Position numbers and translations under genes: made by a program. Of a stretch of DNA of 64,000 nt, positions 16,169 to 23,566 are shown piece by piece (position 1 is the first letter of the stretch; every line of letters begins with the position of its first letter). The notes beneath the pieces were generated by a model, which was not told the DNA's origin, did not search any database, and saw only the letters and a program-made list of their open reading frames with translations. This DNA comes from a bacterium (GTDB taxonomy: Bacteria > Pseudomonadota > Alphaproteobacteria > Acetobacterales > Acetobacteraceae): positions 17,051 to 81,050 of the forward strand of contig JAMFRO010000005.1 of the NCBI GenBank assembly GCA_026224825.1. The letters are read 5' to 3'.

Positions 16169-17052
16169 TATTTTGCCCGCTCAATCGGCGGCCTAATCGG
16201 CTGCCAGATCGGCGAACCGCGTTCAGCACGCAGTGTGGGGATCACCTTGCCGTCGATATCGGTAATGCCGTAATCCGCCGCCACCTCGGCAGTGATGAAA
16301 GTCCCGCCCGAGCGCTTCATCACTTCCGGATCAGCCGCCAGCGCCGCGATAACGCGCCCCGGAAATTCCGGCGAGCAGCTCACCAGCGGATTGGTCACCG
16401 TCAGTTTCTTCATCGCCGGATTGCGGTCGATGTTGCGGATCGCGCGCTCTGTCATCGTCAGCCCCTGCCACAGCGAGAGCGAGGCAATATTATGCGGCTC
16501 GAATTCAATCGCCATATCGCGCGCCATGCGGTCCACACCCGATTTGCAGGTACCGAAAACCACGCCATAAGTATATGTCACACCGACATACCCTGAAATC
16601 GCAACGATCAACCCGGATTTCTGCGGCACCATAATCTGCGCCGCATGCCAGGCCGCCGTAAAATTGGAGCGCAGGCCAACATCGATCATCTGCCAGTTGG
16701 ACAGCGGTTTTTCCCAGAATTTTTCCGGCTCCGTCAGATCCTCAGGCAGCGCGAACGCATTGTTGACGAGCAGATCCAGCCGCCCCTGCTCGCGCTTCAC
16801 CTGCTCAAACAACGCCGCCACCTGCGCGTCATCGGCATGGTCCACCGCCACGGCAATGCCCTTGCCGCCACGCGCATCAATCTCGGCCGCTGTCTCGCCC
16901 ACCGTGCCGGGCAACGGATAGGTGCCTGGTGTTACCGTGCGCCCGGTAACATACACCGTGGCGCCCTCCGCGCCGAGGGCAATGGCGATGCCCTTGCCGA
17001 TGCCGCGGCTCGCACCCGTCACCACCGCGACCTTGCCTGTCAGAGACCCCAT
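16168..17052 (-). CDS. SDR oxidoreductase (DHRS1-like, paired with SnoaL-like copy B)
   Basis: A 294-residue SDR beginning LTGKVAVVTGASRGIGKGIA. The NNAF variant replaces the usual NNAG, and the active-site Tyr-Lys region reads YGVVFGTCKSG, with GTCK in place of YxxxK spacing; the DHRS1-like branch shows similar variation. I chose ATG 17052 because a GAGGGGGATGAA precedes it; the open frame upstream to 17301 has no coding character. The stop overlaps the start of the SnoaL gene. Together with the SnoaL and MFE-2-like SDR downstream this makes a three-gene unit. Confidence 0.8.
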   Translation of the reverse strand: MGSLTGKVAVVTGASRGIGKGIAIALGAEGATVYVTGRTVTPGTYPLPGTVGETAAEIDARGGKGIAVAVDHADDAQVAALFEQVKREQGRLDLLVNNAFALPEDLTEPEKFWEKPLSNWQMIDVGLRSNFTAAWHAAQIMVPQKSGLIVAISGYVGVTYTYGVVFGTCKSGVDRMARDMAIEFEPHNIASLSLWQGLTMTERAIRNIDRNPAMKKLTVTNPLVSCSPEFPGRVIAALAADPEVMKRSGGTFITAEVAADYGITDIDGKVIPTLRAERGSPIWQPIRPPIERAK

Positions 17053-17250
17053 TTCATCCCCCTCAATACGATATCGTTGCCTTATCGGCACCTGAACCAT
17101 GCCCATTCTTATGAGCCTGATTACCCCCTGGATCAAATTGCGGCTTGATATCTTCAGACAAACCCACGCCCCCGGCCGCCCCCATATCCGCAATCGCCGG
17201 AGCGTATATTGGCCTTGGCCGGCAGGCGCCGGCTTGACTTTTGGACCAGC

Positions 17251-17279
17251 TTGGCCGGTTAATATGCGCATTATATAAT
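17251..17279 (+). promoter_or_regulatory. Sigma-70-like promoter for the VOC gene
   Basis: In the 302-base space 17053-17354 between divergent genes, TTGGCC (17251-17256) and a perfect TATAAT (17274-17279) are 17 bases apart, about 70 bases before the ATG at 17355. A competing TTGACT at 17234 has poorer spacing. Nothing else was recognised in this gap. Confidence 0.55.
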
Positions 17280-17354
17280 GCCGGCGCGGGGGAATTCCCA
17301 CGTTTCAGGGCAAAGCGGTGGAAAACAATCCGCCAAACCATACGGGAGACGAGC

Positions 17355-17822
17355 ATGCTGGAAGGCTATCACTACCAAAACGCCTATGTGACGCGCGATA
17401 TCGACAAATGGATCAAGATTTTCGGCGAACGCGCGAAGATCGACCGCGTGATGACATACGAAGGCACCACGGCGGTGACCACCGTGAACGGCCCTGGCAC
17501 GCAGACCAGCAAGCTCGCCTTCATCTGGGTTGGCGATCTGCAGTATGAGCTTATCCAGCCCGTAGCCGGCGATGTGCAATTATACACCGATGCTTTGCCG
17601 GAAGGCGACGGGCTGCAATTCCACCACATCTGCATGCGCGTACCCAATTGGGAGGAATTCCGCGCGCGGGTGGACCAGCAGCCCTACCCGGTCGTGCTCG
17701 AAGGCGGGAATGAATTTCTGCGCTTCCTCTATCTCGATGCGCGCCCCTTCCTCGGCCATTATCTCGAATATGTCTGGACCACCGACGAGCGCTGGGTGCA
17801 GATGGGCGGCCCGGAAAAATAA
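17355..17822 (+). CDS. VOC-family protein
   Basis: A 155-residue vicinal-oxygen-chelate protein starting at ATG 17355 (GGGAGACGAGC upstream). The N-terminal strand HYQNAYVTRDIDKWIKIFGER, the middle YELIQPVAGDVQLYTDAL and LQFHHICMRVPNWEEF, and the end GHYLEYVW carry the His/Glu positions that usually bind the metal in this fold. It is similar in layout to glyoxalase-like proteins of aromatic or steroid pathways. It is followed by a 100-base gap with an 8-bp inverted repeat (GTCACGCC at 17858-17865, GGCGTGAC at 17899-17906) before the sulfotransferase gene. Confidence 0.8.
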   Translation: MLEGYHYQNAYVTRDIDKWIKIFGERAKIDRVMTYEGTTAVTTVNGPGTQTSKLAFIWVGDLQYELIQPVAGDVQLYTDALPEGDGLQFHHICMRVPNWEEFRARVDQQPYPVVLEGGNEFLRFLYLDARPFLGHYLEYVWTTDERWVQMGGPEK

Positions 17823-17923
17823 CCAGGCGCCAGCAGCGAAATATGAATATGTGAGAGTCACGCCGGGCGCCGCAAGGCACCTGGCTTAGCTTGGCTTGGC
17901 GTGACCATGAATGGAGTGCGTAA

Positions 17924-19057
17924 ATGCGGGTAGACGACATCATCGAGAAAGCACGCACGGCGACAGGGTTGACCGATCTGGGCGATCCCTTCGTGCTGAC
18001 CGGTCTCGAACTGCTGGTGCAGGCCTCCAATGATGAGGCCCAGCTCTCAACCACCGGCGCGCAGCGCTGGGAAGCCAACATCGTCAACACTTTGTCCAAC
18101 CGCCTGCGTATCGTCGAGCATCTGAAGCAGCACCCAGCACTGCTGGAGCGCCCCATCGAAAAGCCGATGTTCGTATTCGGCCTGCCGCGCACCGGCACCA
18201 CCCTCACCATCAACCTGCTCAACGCCGACCCCGCCCGGCGCTCCCTGCTCCGCTGGGAGGCCCTCCACTCCGCCCCGCCAGCCAAGGCCGGCGCGTTGCA
18301 TTCAGACCCGCGCTACATCGCCGAGCAGGAAAAACTGAACGCCGCGATCAAATTCATGCCCCACATCGCGGCTATTCATTACGAGGACGCAGACAGCCCG
18401 ACCGAGTGCCAATACGCCATGGCGCTGTCATTCTGCGCACAGATTTTCGAATCGAATCTGCACATCCCCAGCTATCGCGACTGGTTCAACAACACCAGCT
18501 ACCTCCCGGCCTTCCGCTTCCACAAGCAATTGCTGCAGCTCCTGCAGGCCGAAAACGGCGGCCGCTGGACACTGAAAAATCCCTGGCACCCGCTGTTCCT
18601 CAACGACCTCACCACCGTCTATCCCGACGCCCAATTGGTGATGACGCATCGCGACCCGGTGGAGGTCGTCGGCTCCGCCTGCAGCCTCATCCGCCACGTC
18701 CGGCCGATGTTCTCCGAGCATGTCGATCTGCCCGAAATCGCCGCACAGATGATCGGCACATTCGACCTCATGATCGCCCGCCAGAACGCCTTTCGCGATG
18801 CGCATGGCGAGGATTCGATCCACGACATTCACTACGGCCAGTTGATGAAAGACCCGATCGGCGAGATGCGCAAACTCTACGCAAATTTCGACGAGCCCCT
18901 CACGCCCGAGGCCGAAACCGCGATGACCGCCTTCCTGGCCGAAACCCCGAAAGGCAAGCACGGCAAGCACGTCTACAGCCTGGAAGAATTCGGCCTGACC
19001 GCCGCCGGCATACGCACGCATTTCAAGGATTATTGCGACCGTTACAACATCGCGTAA
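17924..19057 (+). CDS. Sulfotransferase-family protein
   Basis: A 377-residue PAPS-dependent sulfotransferase-like protein. The 5'-phosphosulfate-binding loop is clear as FGLPRTGTTL (residues 85-94), and the later THRDPVEVVGSACSL matches the 3'-phosphate-binding segment. The protein belongs to the large bacterial Sulfotransfer_3-type group that often occurs in lipid or steroid catabolic clusters together with SDRs and VOC proteins. Whether it actively transfers sulfate to a hydroxylated substrate or has another role is not known. It is ten bases upstream of a hormone-sensitive-lipase-like esterase, so the two are likely co-transcribed. Confidence 0.83.
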   Translation: MRVDDIIEKARTATGLTDLGDPFVLTGLELLVQASNDEAQLSTTGAQRWEANIVNTLSNRLRIVEHLKQHPALLERPIEKPMFVFGLPRTGTTLTINLLNADPARRSLLRWEALHSAPPAKAGALHSDPRYIAEQEKLNAAIKFMPHIAAIHYEDADSPTECQYAMALSFCAQIFESNLHIPSYRDWFNNTSYLPAFRFHKQLLQLLQAENGGRWTLKNPWHPLFLNDLTTVYPDAQLVMTHRDPVEVVGSACSLIRHVRPMFSEHVDLPEIAAQMIGTFDLMIARQNAFRDAHGEDSIHDIHYGQLMKDPIGEMRKLYANFDEPLTPEAETAMTAFLAETPKGKHGKHVYSLEEFGLTAAGIRTHFKDYCDRYNIA

Positions 19058-19067
19058 GATAACACAC

Positions 19068-20024
19068 ATGGAACTCCTGAACCTCGTCGATCCCGAGCTG
19101 CGCGACATCGCCTTACGCATGCAAGCGATGACCGCAAGCTACACGCCGCTATCGCTGGAAAAACTAAGCCAACGCCGCGCCACAATCGCCGGCCTGGCCC
19201 CACCCTGGCTGGACGGCATCAGCGTGGAGGAACGCCAGATCCCGGGGTTCGACGATCCCGCTCCCGTCACGCTCTTCATCGTCAACGCCAAACCCAACAC
19301 CTCCGGCCCCGCCATTTTGCATCTGCATGGCGGCGGCTTCAACGCCGGCTCATCACGCGCCGGCATGAGCCAGATCCAGGAGCTGGCGGCAGCGCTCGAT
19401 TGCCTGGTGGTGAGCGTGGAATACCGCCTCGCCCCCGAAACAATTTTTCCAGGCGCCCTGGCCGATAACTATGCCGCCCTGCGCTGGATGCATGAAAATG
19501 CCCGCGAAATCGGCGCCGACCCCACCCGCATCGCCCTTCTGGGCGAGAGCGCCGGCGGCGGCCATGCCGCCATGCTGTCCATCGCCGCGCGCGATCGCGG
19601 CCAATACAACATCTGCTTCCAGGCGCTCATCTACCCGATGCTCGATGACCGCACCGGCACCAGCCGTGCCGTGCCCGCGCATATCGGCGCCTTCGGCTGG
19701 AATGCCGAAACCAATCGTTTCGGCTGGGAATGTTTTCTGGGGCAGACACCCGGCACGGACTCCGTGCCCATCGCGGCAGTACCGGCACGGGCCAAAAACC
19801 TCGCCGGCCTGCCGCCCAGTTTCATCGGCACCGGCACGCTCGATCTGTTCGTGGCGGAAGACATCGCCTTCGCCCACCGGCTCATCGAAGCCGCCGTCCC
19901 AACAGAACTCGTCGTCGTCCCCGGCGCCATCCATGGCTTCGACACTCTGGCCAAAACCGCCGGCATATCCCAGCGCTTCACAGCCGCAAAACTAGCCGCC
20001 CTGCGCCGGGCTTTCGCCGCCTGA
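19068..20024 (+). CDS. HSL-type alpha/beta-hydrolase esterase
   Basis: A 318-residue esterase of the hormone-sensitive-lipase family. The HLHGGGFNAGS block forms the oxyanion hole and GESAGGG places the nucleophile at about Ser161. The remaining triad residues are likely the Asp in GTLDLFVAED and the His in GAIHGFDTL. No signal peptide is present. It ends three bases before the convergent cupin gene and follows the sulfotransferase closely. Esters or lactones of the island's substrate are plausible targets. Confidence 0.87.
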   Translation: MELLNLVDPELRDIALRMQAMTASYTPLSLEKLSQRRATIAGLAPPWLDGISVEERQIPGFDDPAPVTLFIVNAKPNTSGPAILHLHGGGFNAGSSRAGMSQIQELAAALDCLVVSVEYRLAPETIFPGALADNYAALRWMHENAREIGADPTRIALLGESAGGGHAAMLSIAARDRGQYNICFQALIYPMLDDRTGTSRAVPAHIGAFGWNAETNRFGWECFLGQTPGTDSVPIAAVPARAKNLAGLPPSFIGTGTLDLFVAEDIAFAHRLIEAAVPTELVVVPGAIHGFDTLAKTAGISQRFTAAKLAALRRAFAA

Positions 20025-20027
20025 CCC

Positions 20028-20546
20028 CTACACCAAAGTCGAAGGCGGCTGCTCCTGCTTCCAAACCTCCCGGCGCTCGCCGATCTTCTTCCCCGCTTTT
20101 TCCCAGAAACTCTTGTTGCGGGCCATAAAGCGGATGTTCAGCTCATTGGTATTGCGGAATTCCAACACCTCCACGCCCTCAGGCCCTGCAGTGTAGGTAT
20201 AGGGCACATCATTGCCGACAAAAAAACCGTCGCCGGTCCCCAGCACTTCCGTGCCCAGCTTTATACTTCCAGCCAGTATGTAATACAGGCAGTCGCCGCT
20301 ATGCGAATGCAGCGGCAGCGGAAAACCGCTCTTGAACCACACCTTCGTCAGGCTGACTCCAGGCGCCCCGTACAGCAGCTCCACAATCTGCCCATGCGCG
20401 TCATCCTCACCCGCCATGTAATGCGCCAGCCCCTCGGCAATGGCGGGGGTTATGTCATCAACGCGCTGGATGCCATGCTCACCATAATCCTTCGCATCGG
20501 CACCGCGGTAGAGCTCGAACCGCGCCTTGCCATCCGTATCACCCAT
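20028..20546 (-). CDS. Cupin-domain protein
   Basis: A 172-residue protein with a single cupin barrel in its C-terminal half: PLPLHSHSGDCLYYILAGS provides the first cupin motif (HxH...) and GDGFFVGNDVPYTYTAG the second. I start it at ATG 20546, after GAGGAGAGGGG; a further ATG upstream at 20564 is less likely. The N-terminal 70 residues have no recognised fold. It lies 23 bases downstream of the MFS transporter gene on the same strand, so it may sense or modify the transported compound. Confidence 0.8.
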   Translation of the reverse strand: MGDTDGKARFELYRGADAKDYGEHGIQRVDDITPAIAEGLAHYMAGEDDAHGQIVELLYGAPGVSLTKVWFKSGFPLPLHSHSGDCLYYILAGSIKLGTEVLGTGDGFFVGNDVPYTYTAGPEGVEVLEFRNTNELNIRFMARNKSFWEKAGKKIGERREVWKQEQPPSTLV

Positions 20547-20569
20547 GGCCCCTCTCCTCATCACCCAGT

Positions 20570-21772
20570 TTACACCAGCACATTGCCCTTATGCCGCCGC
20601 GCGGTGACGGCGAGAAAACTGCCCAGCAGCAAAAACACCGCCACGCCGATAATCGCCCCGGCGTATGAGCCGGTACGGGTATACACCAGCGCCGCCGCCG
20701 GCACGCAGAGCACGGAAAACGGCAAAATGATAAGCTGCACCAGCCCATAGGCGCGGCTGAAACTCTCCTTGCCGAACACCTCGGACAGCGCCGCGCTGAA
20801 CACCGGCACCACACCAGCAGCATGCAGCCCGATCAACCCGATGATCACAGCCGCCGCGGGGTAGGAGGGGTGCAGCAACAGCAGCAGCCAAAGCACGCCG
20901 CCATCGAAAACCACCAGCACCAGCGCCAGCGTCGCGCCCAGCCGGTCGGACACCCAGCCGAACAGATTTGTGCCGATAATCCCGATCAACGACATGATGC
21001 TGATCAGCGAGGCAGCCCGCATCCCGACGATACCCCAGGTCTGCGCCATCGGTACCATGTGCACAGTGAGCACGATCGAGCTCACCGCCGAGGCGATGAA
21101 CGCCAGCGTCAGCCCCCAGAACCGCATCGACCCCGCGAGCTGCGCCATGCTCAACCCGCCCGTCGCCGCCGCCGCCTCGTCGGGCGGCCCGTCGATGACG
21201 AACAGCGAACCGAACACGCTCAGCAGCGCCAAGGCCGCCAGCACCAGATACGCCGCTGTCAGCCCGTGCGATTGCAACACCCAGGTGGAGAGCAGCGGCA
21301 CCCCGGCGATCACCACGGGCGTGCTGATAAAACCCAATGCCTTGCCGCGATTAACCGTGAACCAGCGCGTGACCAGCGTGCTCGGCAAAATGACACCAAC
21401 CGCCATACCAGGCCCGACCAACAGGCCATAGGCCACCAGATACAAGGGAAAGCTGCCTGCGAACGCCAGCAAAACAAAGCCGCTCACAAGTAAAATGGAG
21501 CCGACCAACATAACCAGCCGCAGCGAATACCGGGCGGCAAGCTCGCCCACGAACGGCGCGCAAAGTGCGGTTGAAAGGCTGACCGCCGGAATGCCCAATG
21601 AGGCGAATGTAGGCCCGACATGCAGATGCGCCTGCACCGCCGCGAGCAACACACTGAACGAGCCGTAAATGCAGCCGATCGTGATGTTGAAGCTGATAAA
21701 AGCGATGACCGCCATCCGTCTGGCCTGCGGATGGTTGCTGCCCGATACGTCCACGGAATCTGCTTGTAACAT
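20570..21772 (-). CDS. MFS transporter
   Basis: A 400-residue major facilitator with twelve predictable membrane segments, starting at about residue 20 (VIAFISFNITIGCIYGSF). It is of the monocarboxylate/oxalate-formate antiporter-like type (a large first half, an acidic loop DGPPDEAAAATG between the halves, then TM7-12). The RYSLRLVMLVGS segment is the usual cytoplasmic loop 2-3. It is the only transporter in the island and likely takes up or exports its organic acid. It is divergent from the SDR at 22028. Confidence 0.85.
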   Translation of the reverse strand: MLQADSVDVSGSNHPQARRMAVIAFISFNITIGCIYGSFSVLLAAVQAHLHVGPTFASLGIPAVSLSTALCAPFVGELAARYSLRLVMLVGSILLVSGFVLLAFAGSFPLYLVAYGLLVGPGMAVGVILPSTLVTRWFTVNRGKALGFISTPVVIAGVPLLSTWVLQSHGLTAAYLVLAALALLSVFGSLFVIDGPPDEAAAATGGLSMAQLAGSMRFWGLTLAFIASAVSSIVLTVHMVPMAQTWGIVGMRAASLISIMSLIGIIGTNLFGWVSDRLGATLALVLVVFDGGVLWLLLLLHPSYPAAAVIIGLIGLHAAGVVPVFSAALSEVFGKESFSRAYGLVQLIILPFSVLCVPAAALVYTRTGSYAGAIIGVAVFLLLGSFLAVTARRHKGNVLV

Positions 21773-21874
21773 TTACATTTCCTCTGCCCGCTCTTTTTTT
21801 GGCGGCGCTCTCATTCAGCCATGCCAGATGCTCTGAACATGCCCTTAGCACCAGCTCTCGCACATACAGGCCCC

Positions 21875-21899
21875 ATGAATCAAGCGTATGAATCAAGCG
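21875..21899. repeat. Short direct repeat between divergent genes
   Basis: ATGAATCAAGCG occurs twice with a 13-base period in the 255-base space between the MFS gene and the SDR gene. It could be a regulator site or chance. Nothing else was recognised in this space. Confidence 0.5.
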
Positions 21900-22027
21900 C
21901 GCGCTCGCCTTCGTTAAAACCAACCAGCAGGGCAAGGGTGCTGACATAGGCGTTTTGCGCCGTGCCGATGGCTAGGCGCAAACAGCATGGCGTTCTATCA
22001 CCCATTCATGAACAGGGAGAGAAGGCC

Positions 22028-22765
22028 ATGACAACAGCCCCACACGTAGCCGTGGTTACCGGCGGCGGCGGCGGCTTCGGCAAGGCATTTGGTGTTGCCC
22101 TCGCCGCGCAGGGCATGGCCGTCGCTTTGGTGGACCGCAATGGCGATGCCGCCAAACAGGCAGCGGCCGAAATCGGTCCCCTGGCCACAGGTTTTGCCGG
22201 CGACGTCACCGATGAGACGCGTATCAACGCCATCATGCACGACATCGCGCAAACCCATGGCGGCATCGACATTCTCATCAACAACGCCGGGCTGCACTCG
22301 CACGAATATAGCCGGCCGCTCGCCGAGCTGGGGCTGGAAAAAATCCGGCGCCTGTTCGATGTCAACGTCATGGGCACAATCACCTGCACCCTCGCCGCCA
22401 CCCCCTTCATGGCCGGCCGCAAGGGTGCCAGCATCATCAACATCGCCTCCGCAGCAGCCTTCCAGGGCGGCGGCTACGGCACCTCCAAGCTCGCCGTCAT
22501 CGGCCTTACCATGACCTTCGCGCGCGAACTGGGAGCAAGCGGCATCCGCGTCAACGCCATCGCCCCCGGCATCATCTTAACAGACACCATCCGCAACGAG
22601 CTCGCCCCGGAAACCCAGGCCCGCGTCAAAGCCATGCAATACCTGCCCGATGACGGTGCCGAGCAGGACATCGTCGATGCCATGCTCTACCTCACCTCTC
22701 CCCAGGCCCGCTTCATCACCGGCGAAACCCTGCGCGTCACCGGCGGCTTCGCAGCCGGAATCTAG
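22028..22765 (+). CDS. SDR oxidoreductase
   Basis: A 245-residue classical SDR: TGGGGGFGKAFG cofactor loop, NNAGLHSHE, active site SAAAFQGGGYGTSK, and C-terminal FITGETLRVTGG. ATG 22028 has GGGAGAGAAGG before it. It is the last gene of the catabolic island. Its stop codon TAG is formed by the first three bases of the 106-bp dispersed repeat that follows, so the repeat probably inserted at, or replaced, the original 3' end. Confidence 0.85.
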   Translation: MTTAPHVAVVTGGGGGFGKAFGVALAAQGMAVALVDRNGDAAKQAAAEIGPLATGFAGDVTDETRINAIMHDIAQTHGGIDILINNAGLHSHEYSRPLAELGLEKIRRLFDVNVMGTITCTLAATPFMAGRKGASIINIASAAAFQGGGYGTSKLAVIGLTMTFARELGASGIRVNAIAPGIILTDTIRNELAPETQARVKAMQYLPDDGAEQDIVDAMLYLTSPQARFITGETLRVTGGFAAGI

Positions 22766-22868
22766 AGCATAATCGCTTCAAGTGCGCTCATGCTCTAGCT
22801 ATTTTTTAGAGGGCGATTCACGGTTTCGGCCGCTCAAGATGAGCGGACCTCAACCGATCGCGCCCTAG
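22763..22868. repeat. 106-bp dispersed repeat, copy 1
   Basis: The element matches the one at 41315-41420 at 101 of 106 positions. It has two inverted-repeat parts: AGAGCATAATCGC with its imperfect partner GCGCTCATGCTCT, then a longer structure around CCGCTCAAGATGAGCGG flanked by GAGGGCGAT and ATCGCGCCCT. It supplies the stop codon of the SDR on the left and of the convergent TetR gene on the right, so it probably also serves as a bidirectional terminator. Confidence 0.88.
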
Positions 22869-23458
22869 CCCGCCACACCACCCATCAGGGCGCTGAATAT
22901 CTCGCGGTAGCGTTCGCGCAGGCTTACGGAGGGGCGTGGCGGCAGGGTCTGGTTCACCCCCCGCGCGGCATCGGAAAACAACTGCGCCAGATGCCCGGCG
23001 GAGTACCCCTCCCGCCAGCGCACCAGCCCTTCCTCCTGCAATTCCAGCAATATCTCGCCCAAGCGGTCCTGGCTCGCCACCGCCGCGTCTATCATGATGT
23101 CCCGGCAGCGCCTGAAAGCCTGGTCATTGAGTTCCACCGCATGCGGCGAGGCACTCAGCTCCCGCCGGGTCTGGCCATAGCGCGCATCGGCAAAGGCCAC
23201 GAGAATTTCCAGCGCGCTGGCGCCCGCCGCCTTGGCATCGGCCGCGGCCATCTGCCCCACGGCGATGTTATGCTGGTTGCCCCAGCGGATGGCGCCGCGA
23301 AACGCCTCCTCCTTATTGGCGAAGTAATTGTAGAGCGAGCGGCGCGACATATCCACCGCCTTGGCCAGGCCGATCATGGTGATCTGCTCATAGCCATGCG
23401 CCAAAAACGCCTGCTGCAGTTTTTGCAGCAACACATCCCGTGGGTTCAAAACACTCAT
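22865..23458 (-). CDS. TetR-family transcriptional regulator
   Basis: A 197-residue TetR repressor: HTH TMIGLAKAVDMSRRSLYNYFANKEEAF near the N-terminus and an all-helical C-terminal domain. An alternative start two codons upstream (23464) exists. It is divergent from the giant Hint-domain protein, and two perfect palindromes lie between them (23526-23564), so control of that protein is the simplest reading. Its last codon is provided by the dispersed repeat. Confidence 0.85.
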   Translation of the reverse strand: MSVLNPRDVLLQKLQQAFLAHGYEQITMIGLAKAVDMSRRSLYNYFANKEEAFRGAIRWGNQHNIAVGQMAAADAKAAGASALEILVAFADARYGQTRRELSASPHAVELNDQAFRRCRDIMIDAAVASQDRLGEILLELQEEGLVRWREGYSAGHLAQLFSDAARGVNQTLPPRPSVSLRERYREIFSALMGGVAG

Positions 23459-23525
23459 GGGCACAATCTAGCATTGCCTCGCCAAATTGGCACATTTACA
23501 AATTTCTCATTTTTTCACAATCTGC

Positions 23526-23540
23526 GCAACAATATGTTGC
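23526..23540. promoter_or_regulatory. Palindrome, candidate TetR operator 1
   Basis: GCAACA-ATA-TGTTGC has perfect 6-bp arms. It overlaps an ATG at 23534 that would otherwise be a possible start of the Hint-domain protein, which argues for the later start at 23567. Confidence 0.55.
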
Positions 23541-23544
23541 ATAA

Positions 23545-23564
23545 TTTTCACCTAGATGTGAAAA
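23545..23564. promoter_or_regulatory. Palindrome, candidate TetR operator 2
   Basis: TTTTCAC-CTAGAT-GTGAAAA has perfect 7-bp arms and ends two bases before the ATG at 23567. Binding here would block translation or transcription of the downstream gene. Confidence 0.55.
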
Positions 23565-23566
23565 AC

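Noticed and set aside
16168..17301. Extended start for the SDR at 17301
   Set aside because: The added 83 residues have no SDR character, and the ribosome site before 17052 is good.
22991..23566. N-terminal extension of the Hint-protein reading frame
   Set aside because: This part is antisense to the TetR gene and its translation has no repeat character; the palindromes and start codons place the real beginning at 23534-23567.
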